NCBI RefSeq assembly: GCF_000321225.1
Contig: NW_004450267.1
Coordinates: 1 to 64,000, forward strand
Source: Odobenus rosmarus divergens
Lineage: Eukaryota > Chordata > Mammalia > Carnivora > Odobenidae
Direction: 5' to 3'
Length of the DNA stretch: 64,000 nt
Position 1 is the stretch's first letter; each line of letters starts with the position of its first letter. The notes beneath the pieces were generated by a model that did not search any database, was not told the DNA's origin, and saw only the letters and a program-made list of their open reading frames with translations. The position numbers were made by a program, and so were the translations under genes. This document shows positions 48,701 through 58,669 of this stretch, in pieces.

Positions 48701-49398
48701 CTCTTTTTGACCACTACAAGTCTTTTGTTGACTTGAGGACTTTCTTGGGCATAACATAAACAGAGACAAAATAAATAATAATAAGAGAGAGACACAGAGA
48801 AAAGTTAATTAAGTCACAATTTGTTAATATTCCCAGTAAGTTTTGAAAAAATCCAGTCTTGAAGCAAGTCCAGCTTGGGCAGTGCAGACCAAAGAAATTC
48901 GGCCCAAAGTTTATCAAGGACTATTTTCTTTTATTCTAAAAGCATGTTCATAGGCTCTTTCCCTGAGGTTATTATTGAAATCAAATCTGAACTATTATGC
49001 AATTGACACCTGAGAAGAAAACAAATCTCAAATACCCTTAGACTAACTCAAATCCAAGTGTTTGCAAATATGCACATAATCTAGAAGAAACAGGTGGAAA
49101 GAAAAGTGAGTGCAAGTATAGAGGGAAAGAAAGTTGGGAGAAAGTACAGAGAGTAGAAATAACACAGCAGGTGAAAGGATGAGAGAGATGGGGAATGGGG
49201 GGGGAGGGAGGGAGAGAGAGAGAGAAGATGGGGAGAAGAAAAAGCAGATGGGGCAGCAGAGAAGGCCCTTTTAATGGGCAGGTAGCAGAGAAATCTTGCA
49301 TCCAAGGCGGAAGAAATTATAAATGCAAAGCTTACTAGCTCTCAGAGCCCCCAGGTTTCCCCAGCGCATTACCTAAACGCCGGCTCCTCACTTACCAT
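42115..49398 (-). CDS. GMNC: GMNC (GEMC1), geminin coiled-coil domain-containing protein 1, complete five-exon CDS
   Basis: Join on the minus strand: 49398-49396, 47683-47509, 45837-45749, 44387-44271, 42735-42115. All introns are GT-AG and phases close, giving 334 residues and a TAG stop, the length I recall for human GMNC. What is seen: residues 76 to about 130 form a leucine/glutamate-rich coiled coil (LSSQLYRNKQ, then KEEELARLHEENNHLRQYL), and residues about 303-334 form a tail with NVKTHSF, GQAF and GWKFTWVP, like the TIRT tail of GEMC1 and multicilin. Known of the family: GEMC1 is a nuclear coiled-coil regulator that acts with E2F4/5-DP1 upstream of MCIDAS, FOXJ1 and p73 to specify multiciliated cells; it can pair with geminin. 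No frameshift or stop was found, so the gene looks functional. It is the only gene found in the window. Candidate minus-strand poly(A) signals are ATTAAA at 41472-41477 and AATAAA near 41142-41147; neither is proven. Confidence 0.96.
43080..43245 (-). repeat. MIR SINE in GMNC intron 4
   Basis: Plus shows TTGAACACTGACTATATGCA, ATCTCATTTTATAAAATCC, GAAGAAACTGAGGCACAAAC and GGATCATGCAGCCTAGATTA, a reversed MIR. It lies sense to GMNC. Confidence 0.75.
44271..44387 (-). CDS. GMNC: GMNC exon 4 (core of the geminin-type coiled coil)
   Basis: 117 coding bases (39 codons, phase 0 on both sides) between acceptor CTTTTTTGCAG and donor GTATGTAAC. It encodes residues 90-128, starting LQDTLVQKEEELARLHEENN and ending CLEEKAK. 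Leu and Asn recur at heptad positions, as in the geminin, multicilin and GEMC1 coiled coils, which mediate homo- or heterodimerisation. Because the exon is in phase and a multiple of three, skipping it would leave a readable protein without most of the coil. Confidence 0.95.
44935..45100 (-). repeat. MIR SINE in GMNC intron 3
   Basis: ATCATTTGATCTTTCCAACA GCCCTCTGAGGAAGG then AGAGGTCATATAACTACAAT and GAAGTCAGGGCCTGACT, reversed MIR order. Confidence 0.7.
45279..45660 (+). repeat. Older L1 3' end in GMNC intron 3, antisense to the gene
   Basis: Text CTGAAATAAGTCAGACTGAG, ATATGATTTCATTCATATGT GGAATCTAAG, ACTGATGGCTGCCAGAGGG and TGTTATACACCTGAAACTAA followed by poly(A) is the typical 3' end of a middle-aged L1. 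It is a different subfamily from the young copies. Its tail ends about 90 bases from the exon 3 donor. Confidence 0.88.
45749..45837 (-). CDS. GMNC: GMNC exon 3
   Basis: 89 coding bases between acceptor TTTTCACAAAG and donor GTATGTG. The first two bases complete codon 60 (G+AA, Glu), then residues 61-89 follow, ending SWEEAQLSSQLYRNKQ, the start of the coiled coil. The phase match with exon 2 (one base plus two bases) fixes the acceptor among several possible AGs. An old L1 3' end on the opposite strand ends about 90 bases inside the following intron. Confidence 0.93.
46046..47500. other. GMNC intron 2, no recognised element
   Basis: AT-rich intron between exon 3 (45837) and exon 2 (47509). 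No repeat family or additional exon was recognised. Confidence 0.4.
47509..47683 (-). CDS. GMNC: GMNC exon 2
   Basis: 175 coding bases, between acceptor CTTTCACAG (AG at 47685-47684) and donor GTAAGTTC (GT at 47508-47507). It encodes residues 2-59 plus the first base of codon 60. The peptide is rich in Ser, Thr and Val (STTTSESSVDVSTETWVSFW) and ends in a Gln/Ala/Pro stretch (EPQQAPQAQ). This N-terminal part has no recognised fold. A G-rich block sits about 25-75 bases upstream of the acceptor, at 47708-47762. Confidence 0.93.
47708..47762 (+). other. G-rich, quadruplex-capable tract in GMNC intron 1
   Basis: The plus strand has closely spaced G runs (GGGGCGGGGGTGGGGAGGG, then GGGG, GGG and GGGG), enough for a four-run quadruplex motif. 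The GMNC pre-mRNA carries the C-rich complement just upstream of the exon 2 acceptor. Confidence 0.65.
49180..49236 (+). repeat. GA-rich low-complexity tract in GMNC intron 1
   Basis: GGGGGGGGAGGGAGGGAGAG and further AG repeats about 160-220 bases inside the intron from the exon 1 donor. In the pre-mRNA it is a polypyrimidine run. Confidence 0.85.
49396..49398 (-). CDS. GMNC: GMNC exon 1 coding part (initiator ATG only)
   Basis: On the minus strand the sequence reads CACTGCAAGATG followed directly by GTAAGTGAG, a near-perfect 5' splice donor. The only coding bases of exon 1 are therefore the start codon. Joining ATG to exon 2 gives a reading that begins M-N-T-V-L-P-C-Q-D-Q, which agrees with the start I recall for GMNC proteins. 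The 5' UTR and transcription start lie further right, in the CpG-rich region; a TTTAAA box at 49462-49467 (minus CCATTTAAAG) is about 64 bases upstream of the ATG. The 5' end of exon 1 cannot be fixed from sequence alone. Confidence 0.93.
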
Positions 49399-49399
49399 C

Positions 49400-49870
49400 T
49401 TGCAGTGGAAGAAGGCGCTGCAGAAACTGAGCCCTCAATTTTTCGGAAATCCGGTGGGAGCTTTAAATGGGACTGAGGGGAGGAGCTAGGAGAGGCGAGT
49501 TCTAATCTGCGGGAGCTCCCAGTGACGCCGGGGACTCCCGGCGAGCGCCGCCCTCTGATTTGGTGCGAGGCTGTCAAACTGGTGACGTGAGTCAGGAGAC
49601 CCGAAGCCAAGGTCACTGGCACTCAAGGCGACCGCCGCGCGGGGACCTTGAGACCTGCCGCGGCGCTCAGCGTCCGGGTGCGCTGCGCGGCTTCGAAACC
49701 CGCGCGGCGCCCGCTCGCTGCCTGCTCTCTGCCCGCGGTCTGCGGGGAGTTGGGGTGGGCGGGGACCGCGCTGCCGGCCCGACGGGGCGAACCCGGCTCC
49801 CCGAGCAGGGCGGGGCGGACTGGTCGGTCCTGCCCGCCGGGGCGTTGGGTCGGAGAAAGCCTAAAGCAGG
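49400..49870 (-). promoter_or_regulatory. GMNC: CpG-island promoter of GMNC
   Basis: This stretch is far richer in G+C and CpG than the AT-rich surroundings, most densely at 49520-49860, and abuts the GMNC start codon. That is the usual position of a CpG-island promoter. Visible sites are a TTTAAA box at 49462-49467 on the minus strand and a compound CRE/AP-1-like site TGACGTGAGTCA at 49583-49594. Open frames on either strand here are a by-product of high GC (few stops) and are not called. A divergent noncoding transcript to the right is possible but unproven. Confidence 0.8.
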
Positions 49871-50117
49871 GTCTCAGGGATCAGAGCAGCACTTGGGGTG
49901 CAGATGCAGCAGCCCCCAGACTTAATACTGTTCCTGTGTATTTCCTGGCCACGTGATCAATACCAAATTGCTGAATGACGTTGTGAATTGATTGGCTTTT
50001 TTTCCTACTATTTGATAGATCTCATTTTCCCCAACTCCTGAAGTGGGTGTGAAATGTGAAGATGATCTATATGCATTCTAGAATCAAAGTTTCGGGGGAA
50101 GAGCCTTTCCTATCCAT

Positions 50118-50195
50118 TTTGTTCAGTGTTGTCTCCAAAGTGCCTGGAACAATTCCTAACCTGTCTTGGGTGTTCAATAAATAATTAATTGAGCT
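50118..50195 (+). repeat. L2 3' end fragment, probable
   Basis: AAAGTGCCTGGAACAATTCC then GGTGTTCAATAAATAATTAA TTGAG, the usual L2 terminus. Confidence 0.6.
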
Positions 50196-50429
50196 ACAAA
50201 TTTAAGAACCTAAAGTGTCTGTGTCTGTGTTGGTCCCATCTTCACAACTACGATCATATAGAATAAGTTATTACAAGTAAGAGAAATACTTCTCAAGGTA
50301 TTTGTTTCCCCCCATCTTTTCTCTTGCATTTTATTCTCACGATTCCTATGATGTTATAATCCACAGGAGAAAAAGGAGTAATATCATTTTTAAAACCATC
50401 CATCTACTACTAATAACCAACTCTTATTT

Positions 50430-50600
50430 CAACGGGCAATAACCTAGGGGGCAGGTGCTCTTATTGTCCGTTTCAGTGGATGATGAATGAAGCACTGAAG
50501 TTAAGAAACATGACTGATGATTACACAATTAGCAAGGAGCAGACTCTGGATTTGAACCTCTGGCTCCAGCATCCTTGCTCCTAACTATCATAATTCTATT
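50430..50600 (-). repeat. MIR SINE
   Basis: CAGGTGCTCTTATTGTCCGT, ATTACACAATTAGCAAGGAG and CTCTGGATTTGAACCTCTGG CTCCA, reversed MIR order. Confidence 0.7.
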
Positions 50601-50654
50601 TTATTTTTTCTCACTGCACATTATAGCAATTCCTGTAATGGGCACTTTTACAGA

Positions 50655-51015
50655 CTGAGTAGTGTTATCTCAGGATTTGTAGGTTGAATCTCCAACCCTG
50701 AATGTGACTGTATTTGGAGATAAGGCCTCTAAAGAGAGAATCAAGGTTTAGAGATGGTAAGGGTGGTGCCCTAATCTAGTAAGACTGGTGCTTGTAAGAA
50801 GAGGAAAGACCCCGGAGACGACGTACCCAGAAAAAAGGCCATGTAAGAACACAGCCAGAAGGTGTCCATTTGCCAGTCAAGGAGAAAGGCCTCAGGAGAA
50901 ACTGATAACCCACCCCACTGACACCTTGGTCTTAGACTTCCAGCCTCCGGAAATGTGAGAAAATGTTGTTTAAGCCATCTCATCTGTGGTTCTGGAAGCC
51001 CTAGCAAACTAATCC
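50655..51015 (+). mobile_element. MaLR/MLT1-type solitary LTR
   Basis: Landmarks in order: AGTGTTATCTCAGGA, CCCTGAATGTGACTGTATTT GGAGATAAGGCC, AAGACTGGTGCTTGTAAGAA GAGG, GGCCATGTAAGAACACAGCC, CTTAGACTTCCAGCCTCCGG AAATGTGAG and GTTTAAGCCATCTCATCTGT GGT, ending CTAGCAAACTAAT. About 360 bp, with no internal region attached. Confidence 0.82.
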
Positions 51016-52231
51016 GGGCATGGTGTAGGGATAGAGGAAACTTCAGAATCTGGCTTGCATAGTCCTCTTTCTAAACCAGTTTGACCTTTATTCATTTTGT
51101 CCTGGATTGAACTCATCAACCAAAACACTTAGCAATGGCTAACATGGCAAATGCTCCTGAAGTGTTCTGTGTCTGACATTAAGGAAGGAATAGAAGAGGA
51201 AGAGGAGGAAGACACCAGACTTGATCGATACTCTTTCTCCTGTTCACACTGCTTGTTCACAAGCATTTTTAAGTGAATAATACCAGCTTTGAGGATCACT
51301 GCCTGCAAGACTAATGGGTCTTACATGGGGTTACACGACATGACACATTTCAGTGAGTGACTAAATGCGGGTGGCACAAGGGGTGGGGAATACCCTGGCA
51401 ATATGACCCTGAGATGATGGGGGAAACAGATAAAAACCCGTTTAGGTTATGAGAATTGATGATCTTTTGAGGGCAAAGAAAATCCTAATCATCTTTTTTT
51501 TTTTTATTTTTTATGAGAGCCAGGGGAAGAAAAAGGGGGATTGTGTCGTTTTGTTTTTGGAAACTCATAAATTGGATATGTGGAACTCTGGAAGATACGA
51601 TTTCTTGACTCTAAAAATGACACAAAGTGGGCAATTGAGCAAACATGACATGAAACAAAAGGGCATAGGCTTTGGGTCCAAATATACCTGCGGTCTGATT
51701 GTTGTTCTACTCTCTGAGCCTGAAACACCTGGGGCTATATTATCATGGTCTCTAAATTCTCAGCTCCTATGGTAAATTAAGGAAGAATTATGTACCTGAG
51801 AAGCTTATTAAAAAGCTGACCACTAATGCATGAAAATTCCAAATTCACTGCCTAAATCACAAATAGCAGCTATTATTGTTATGTGTAGAAGATTCTTTGA
51901 ACGTATATGCTGCTGTGTCTTGCCTGCTAAAAACAACTGAAAATAAAACCTACATTTATTAAACAGATTTTTTGAGGGCTAAACATATTTTTTAAAAGAC
52001 TTCGATGGATTTTAGCACAGAGACATTTCAGAAATCATTAGCTACTTTAGCTTAGTGGGAGTGGGAGTGTATATGGTGTAAGAGGATCCCTAAAGTTAAA
52101 CCGTAAAGAGCTGTTGACAATTGAACATAAGTCACAAGATAAAGCTTACCTGAAATCATAAACCGATGGAAAAATTTCCAAATCCTTAAGATCTGATTTA
52201 AGCATATCTTTTTATTTAAGATCTACTCCTT

Positions 52232-52376
52232 GGCGGGGGCGGGGGGGGGCGGCGTCTGGGCGGTTCAGTCGCAGGAGCCCCGGCTCAGGCTCCCTGTTCA
52301 TCAGGGAGCCTGCTTCTCCCTCTCCTTCTGCCCCCCCCAACTCATGCTCGCTCTCTCTCTCAATAAATAAATAAAA
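52232..52376 (+). mobile_element. CAN-SINE, plus strand, internally deleted
   Basis: After a G/C-rich start (GGGGGCGGGGGGGGGCGGC) come GTCTGGGCGGTTCAGTCGCA, GGCTCAGGCTCCCTG, TTCATCAGGGAGCCTGCTTC, a CT-rich stretch and AATAAATAAATAAAAC. The B-box region is missing. Confidence 0.88.
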
Positions 52377-52577
52377 CTTTATTTATTTGAGGGAGAGAAT
52401 GAGAGACAGAGAGAGCACATGAGAGGGGGTAGGGTCAAAGGGAGAAGCAGACTCCCTGCCAAGCAAGGAGCCCGATGCGGGACTCGATCGAGGGACCGGG
52501 ACTCGATCGAGGGACTCCAGGATCATGACCTGAGCCGAAGGCAGTCGCTTAACCAACTGAGCCACCCAGGCACCCTA
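52377..52577 (-). mobile_element. CAN-SINE, minus strand, with an internal tandem duplication
   Basis: Reversed SINE: TTATTTATTTGAGGGAGAGA, AGAAGCAGACTCCCTGCC and GATCATGACCTGAGCCGAAG GCAG to ACTGAGCCACCCAGGCACCC. GGGACTCGATCGAGGGA occurs twice in a row at 52479-52514. It follows the previous SINE tail to tail, giving an inverted pair with about a zero-length spacer. Confidence 0.95.
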
Positions 52578-52579
52578 AA

Positions 52580-54340
52580 TAAATAAAATTTTAAAACAAA
52601 AGATTTACTGCTTGGGTATAAGCCTTATTTTTTGTTGTTGTTGTTTATTTGAAGTTTTTTTTTTTTTTAAATGAGTCAAGTAAGCAATAATGTGAAATCC
52701 TTTGGCCATTTTTTTATTCACGTTTTTGAAAGAAAGAGGTGCAACTTCTTTGGTGATTACTTTTTCTTCTATAAACAATAAGATCAGTAAAAACTGTCTT
52801 TTGTATTGGGGCTGAAGAGATGGTGTTAAAAGGGAGGTAGCTAATAACAGCCCAATCGTTGAATTGGGGTACTACCTCCTGCCAGGGCAAAGAAATAATA
52901 AAATAGAAGGTAATTTGACCTGCACACAAACCAAGTCTACAGATAGGAAAGGGTAGTGTGTGATCAGTGGTGGGCCAAGGAAATAAACAGATTGGCATAT
53001 GGAATGTTCTTTTATTTCACCCCTGGAGGACACTTTATTTGATTACCTCATTAGTGAATTCAGTAGCATATATAATAAAAGAACAATATAGAAATTCTCT
53101 TTACAAACGTGGCCTTTCCCTATAGCTTCAACAGCTGAATCTCCAGGCAATAAAAAAGACTGTATTTCTGCTTTCACATGTAAGGAAAGAAAAGCAGAAC
53201 CCTTAGAGAAAATTCAGTTCAGTAGATGATTTACACTGGGAGACTTACCCCTTGCATATTTTATGTTAGCAAGTCTGGAGAACCATGACATATTTAGTTC
53301 ATTGAGGCATAGTTTTGAGTTTTACCCTTCCAGAATTATGTGTGGAAATCAATCATGCTGATATGAGCAGAGTCTTGCCTAGTACCTACCAGCCACAGGT
53401 CAGCAGAGCTTCTAGGAACCATGCATATACAATAACATGTCATGGTAAATCTGTTTCTACATGAACAAAGGTATTTATACAAAAGAAAGTCAACGGTTAA
53501 TTCTGGCAACAGAAAAGGAACAAAATAGGTTTGAGAAAATTATATCAGGTTATTAGCCAGAAAAGAGAAAGGCCTTGAACAAATTAAAGAATATTTAATT
53601 AGGGCCTGACTAGATTTGTGTAGTTTAGAGCTAAGTGTGTGTGTGTGTGGAGGGGGTGGGCAAGGAGATAAAAATTTATGATACTACTTTCTGGATGTTC
53701 CAGCCAGAATTTATTTCAATAACTTTATAACCAGTTTTAACCCTTTATTTATTGACTCATTAAGTGATTGCTTAATTTTTCAGTTGTATTTGGTTGTATT
53801 ATGTTAAGGCAGATCATACACTATAATAATACTCACAGATTTGAAGATTCTCAAGTCTAAGGGTAGATTTTTCAAATATTAACTATGTCGTATTTGAGGG
53901 ATAACTAGCAAAAGTATAAAGATCTGTATTCATTGTACAAAGTGAAGCAGGCTTTCCTGCACTCTGTAGCATTGTTTTCTGGCTTTTCTCATAAAATGAC
54001 ACTTGAAAATAATATTTGTGGGCATGCTGGAATAAATAGTTGAGGCTTATGCTGACCGGCTTGGGGGTTTCCATTTCTTCTAGATGCTGTCAGGCCATCC
54101 TGAGGACAGGGCATCAATATCTCTCAGGGCTTTAACTCATCATGCCTTGGTGCACTGGGAGGGAAACTCTGCTCTGTGATAACCTATCTGGCCAAACTGG
54201 AATAAAATTATCTCAACACCACTATAAAAATACATACAAAACAATGAAATTAAATTTACATTACTACAAAGGTTAGAGATCTGGACTCCCAGACAAACAA
54301 ACAAAAAACCCAAATACAACTACTCCTCATTACTCCAACC
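52580..54340. other. Gene-free spacer
   Basis: AT-rich intergenic sequence with short T-rich and GTT runs at 52628-52670 and a short GT run at 53636-53649. No named repeat or gene. Confidence 0.4.
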
Positions 54341-54384
54341 ACATTAGAAAAAATGAAAATAATGACTTATTATACCTGCTGTGT

Positions 54385-54450
54385 TATATGCTATATATAT
54401 AGCATATATATATATGCTATATATATAGCATATAACATATGCTATACATC
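54385..54450. repeat. Pair of AT palindromes
   Basis: The perfect 20-bp palindrome TATGCTATATATATAGCATA occurs at 54387-54406 and again at 54413-54432; the first extends to 24 bp. Half units follow (CATATGCTATA at 54436-54446). It can form hairpins or a cruciform. Confidence 0.9.
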
Positions 54451-54493
54451 AGCGATATGTTCATCAGGCTGTGATGTGAAACATAAGGAATTT

Positions 54494-54684
54494 CTGGCAC
54501 TCCTGGGTGGCTCAGTCAGTTTAGCCTCCAACTCTTGGTTTGGGCTCAGGTCATGAACTCGGGTCTAGATCAGCCTGGAGTCTGCTTGAAGTTCTCTCTC
54601 CTTCTGCCCCCCTCTCTATGCTCCCACTGTCTCTCTTTCCCTCTTTTCCTCTCTCAATCAAATAAATAAATCTTCCCCCCAAAA
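54494..54684 (+). mobile_element. CAN-SINE, plus strand, older copy
   Basis: GGCACTCCTGGGTGGCTCAG TCAG, GGGCTCAGGTCATGAACTCG, GCCTGGAGTCTGCTTGAAG, a CT-rich stretch and CAAATAAATAAATC. Target duplication TAAGGAATTT/AAAGGAATTT at 54484-54493 and about 54684-54693. Confidence 0.93.
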
Positions 54685-55300
54685 AAGGAATTTATGCTTG
54701 TTACACTAGTATTTTCATAAACTGGGCTTCAGAGCCTTTATTGATCCTGAAATCCCTCTTAAGGATTTTTGATCGAGTGGTTGGTAGATGAATTGCTGAT
54801 GAGGCATTAAAAACCAGAAAGGTGAATTGGCAGTGACATGGCATCCAATTTTATCCTGAAGATAATAGAAGTAAGGACATCACTGCCTGGTTTCTTCAAA
54901 AAGCTTAGTTCGGAGTGTAATAGCAAAACAGGACAGCTGGGACTGGATTCCATCTAGCCCTGGGATTGTCAGAGAGTCAGCAATTATGTGACATCTTTCA
55001 CCAACAGAAGACAAAGAAATATATTTAGATACAAAATGTTAAGGTATAGTGAATTTAAATTTCCATATTTTTGAAATCCATAATCTCTAAAATGTTAACT
55101 GGGTTCTTACTAACCCAATAATTTGTGACAAAAATCACCTTACTTGTAGTCAAATCAAAGAAACTTGAAGTTTGTAATAATGAAATTTGGGTGTTTCTAG
55201 CCAAACTCTGTTTTGCAAATTTCTTTTTCACAAAATGAAAGCATAATGCCAACCTCTAGTCACTGGAAGCATTTATACATTCAAAAAACAATCTGAGAAA

Positions 55301-56161
55301 GGGGAACCCTCACACACTGTTGGTGGGAATGCAAGCCAGTGCAGCCACTCTGGAAAACAGTATGGAGGTCCCTCAAAAAGTTGAAAATAGAGCTACCGTA
55401 AGACCCAGCAATTGCACTACTCGGTATTTACCCCAAAGATACAAATGTGATCCGAAGGGGTTCCCCAATGTTTATAGCAGCAATGTCCACAATAGCCAAA
55501 CTGTGGAAAGAGCCAAGATGTCCATCGACAGATGAATGGATAAAGAAGATGTGGTATATATACATACAATGGAATATTATGCAGCCATCAAAAAAATGAA
55601 ATCTTGCCATTTGCAACGACGTAGATGGAAATAGAGGGTATTATGCTGAGCGAAGTAAGTCAATGAGAGAAAGACATGTATCATATGATCTCACTGATAT
55701 GAGGAATTCTCAATCTCAGGAGACAAACTGAGGGTTGCTGGAGTGGTGGGGGGTGGGAGGGATGGGGTGGCTGGGTGATAGACATTGGGGAGGGTATGTG
55801 CTAGGGTGAGCACTGTGAATTGTGTAAGACTGTTGAATCACAGACCAGTATCTCTGAAATAAATAATACATTATATGTTAAAAAAAAAAAGAAGATAGCA
55901 GGAAGGGAAAAATGAAGGGGGCGGGGAATCAGAGGGGGAGAAGAACCATGAGAGACTATGGACTCTGAGAAACAAACTGAGGGTTCTAGAGGGGATGGTG
56001 GTAGGGGGACGGGTTAGCCTGGTGATGGGTATTAAAGAGGGCATGTATTGAATGGAGCACTGGGTGTTATATGCAAACAGTGAATCATGGAACACTACAT
56101 CAAAAACTAATGATGTAATGTATGGTGATTAACATAACATAATAAAATAAAATTAAAAAAA
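55301..56161 (+). mobile_element. Young L1, 5'-truncated, plus strand
   Basis: Starts in the ORF2 C-terminal region (GGTGGGAATGCAAGCCAGTG, TATTTACCCCAAAGATAC) and runs through the 3' UTR to ACATAATAAAATAAAATT and poly(A). The frames are broken. Target duplication AATCTGAGAAA at 55290-55300 and 56162-56172. Same family as the copies at 2427, 29515, 32265 and 61478. Confidence 0.95.
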
Positions 56162-56822
56162 AATCTGAGAAAATACCAAGAATTTTAATTGCTATGAAAT
56201 TAATAATGCCAAATGCCATTAGAATGAATACAGAGAAGCATTCGAATATGAATAAAGTACCATGCCAGCAATAAAGTAAAACTCCAAAATCCTTAGAGGG
56301 CAATGGTGAACACAGTTTTTGCTTCATCCAACCAGAAGCCTTACTGGCTGCCACCTTTGGAACAGCAGGGTTAGCACTGCATGACCAAATCATAACCAAT
56401 CTTAAACATACAAAGAAATTTTAATAGCTTCATTTATAGGTGAAAGGGTACCAAAAAATAAGCAAGCAAATTGACTAAGCTCTTTAAAAAACAGTTTACT
56501 GTCCTAGCGTACACTTGGTAAAAACTCAAGTTGCATATCGTAGAAGTTGCATCTTTTAAAAATTTTTATTAGCAATTATTCTTTGCATATCCTTTGCATA
56601 TTCTATCTAGAAGTGAATAAATGTACATGTTTTTATATTTGCATATATACATGTGCATGTATCTGGAGGAATCCCTGAGGCCCACTGCTTTGAAATACTT
56701 GCAGATGGCAGTGTAAAGATGTTGGGAAACAAAGACTCATTCTCCAGTCCAGGCTTTTCTATACAAGGGCAATGATTCCCACAAAAACAGATTTATTTGA
56801 CTGATGAAACTGGAATAAGAGG

Positions 56823-57007
56823 GGCACCTGGGTAGCTCAGTTGCTAAGCATCTGCCTTCAGCTCAGGTCATGATCCTAGGGTCCTGGGATCAAGCCCTGC
56901 ATCTGGCTCCCTGCTCCATGGGAAGCCTGCTTCTCCCTCTCCCACTCCTCCTGCTTGTGTTCCCTCTCTATGTTTCTCTCTGTCAAATAAATAAATAAAA
57001 CCTTAAA
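56823..57007 (+). mobile_element. CAN-SINE, plus strand
   Basis: GGCACCTGGGTAGCTCAGTT, GCTCAGGTCATGATCCTAGG GTCC, GGGATCAAGCCCTGCATCTG, a CT-rich stretch and AAATAAATAAATAAAACC then A. The target duplication is weak (GGAATAAG/GGAAGAAG). Confidence 0.95.
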
Positions 57008-57479
57008 AAAATTTGGAAGAAGAAAAGGAAATGTGTTTTCTACATTAATGTCAACATCTACAGCATCTTCCCCTGGAGAAAGCTTTCAAGGAAGCCTCTG
57101 TCCCAGATAGACAGCGTCACCTGGGGGTTGGCTGGCCAGTGTCACCTGTGATAGGGCAATTAAATCTATAGTATTCAGAAATGCATATTAGGAAGCCTAT
57201 TAAAACTACAAATGTAAGTCATGTTTGACAAGCAAACTTCTTGAAGTGATAAAGGTAACATTTATTTCCATGTGCCTGTCTTTTGTGTCTGTTGCTTGTT
57301 TCTTAACATAGTAGAGAAAGAAAGGAGTGTGATTATATGTAAAGAAATATATGAAGAAATAATTGTATACTATGTAATAAAATATAATTAATCAGGAGAA
57401 AAAATATACATGGAATTCAGCCATATGCAAATATATTTTGAGAACTTTAAACTATCCATATATTTTGTCAGCAAGCACA

Positions 57480-57870
57480 AAAAATTTTTATAAAAGAAAT
57501 AAATTTGAACAAAAATCATGTACAACTTTGTTCATCTTATCAGTATAAAAAACACTTGTAAAAACTTTCTAAACATCCAATAATAAGAAACTCTTTCATT
57601 AAATTGCAGTATGTCCATATCATGATTGCATATCCATAGAAAATGTTTTTGGAAAAAGTTAAAGACATGGACAAACAATATTATATTAAATGTACTAAAA
57701 GCATACAAGCATATTTATATAAGTGAAATAAACAAAGAGAAAATATACTAACATATTAATGATGTTTGTGGTTTTGTAAGGGAAGTGTGATTATGATTCT
57801 ATTTTCACCTTCCTGCATATTCCTGAAATTTTAAAGGAAACATGTTTTGCTTTCATAATCAGAAAAAAGT
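57480..57870 (+). repeat. Old L1 3' end
   Basis: TTGCAGTATGTCCATATCAT, ACATATTAATGATGTTTGTG GTTTTGTAAGGG, GATTCTATTTTCACCTTCCT and TTTGCTTTCATAATCAGAAA follow the order of old L1M 3' UTRs. Confidence 0.65.
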
Positions 57871-58669
57871 TATCCAAATATATATGAAATCATAAAGATG
57901 ATTTCAGGTCTAGATCTCTTATCAGTGTTCAAGTCAAAGGTAAAAGTCACCAAATTGAGCTTCCTTCCACATTGATGCCTGTGAAAACTTCAGATTGTGA
58001 GCAGACCAGGATTTCTAGAAAATTAAAAAAAAAATACACAGTTAAAGTAGATGACAATATCTTGCATAAAATGTAAAATTTAAAAAATAAATTAAAGAAT
58101 ATAAGGAGGAAATTGTCCAAAAAGTGGGCAATCAGAAGAGAAGGAGAATGTGAAAACTGGTTCACTAAATCCTCTATTTTATTGAGGCTAATAAAGCATG
58201 AGTTAAGTGTATTGCTTTTGCTGTTTGTGGAACAAAGTTTGGTCTCATCTTTTATTCTTCTAAAGTTAGCCATTTCCCTACAGGCATGATGCTTGCATTA
58301 TTTCTTTTACATTAGAAATACGATTATGTTCTAGCTGAAAATGTATGTATGGAATAGAGAAAGTCCTACATAGTTGATGACCCTCAAGAATCACTTTTTC
58401 TATATAAAGGCAGAGGTCAAAACAGAAACATAAAAATTACAGGGATATAGCTTTACGTTCAATAGTTAAAGCTCCTTCTATTAGAGTTGTCAAAAAAGAA
58501 AGTTTTTCTTGGGCATTGGTGGGTTCTCCAACCCTGGAGCTATTCCTTAAAAGGTCAGAAAGCAGGGAGGTTAGTTAGTGACTGCAAGAAGGGATTCACT
58601 CAAAAAGTAAGTGAGCTTCTCTTCCATTTCATGCTGCCTTACATAAGTACTGGGGAGAAAGCACTGAAC

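Noticed and set aside
49560..49956. 121- and 102-codon plus-strand frames next to the GMNC promoter
   Set aside because: GC-driven open frames in the CpG island; Ala/Arg/Gly/Pro-rich, no start or splice context that stands out.
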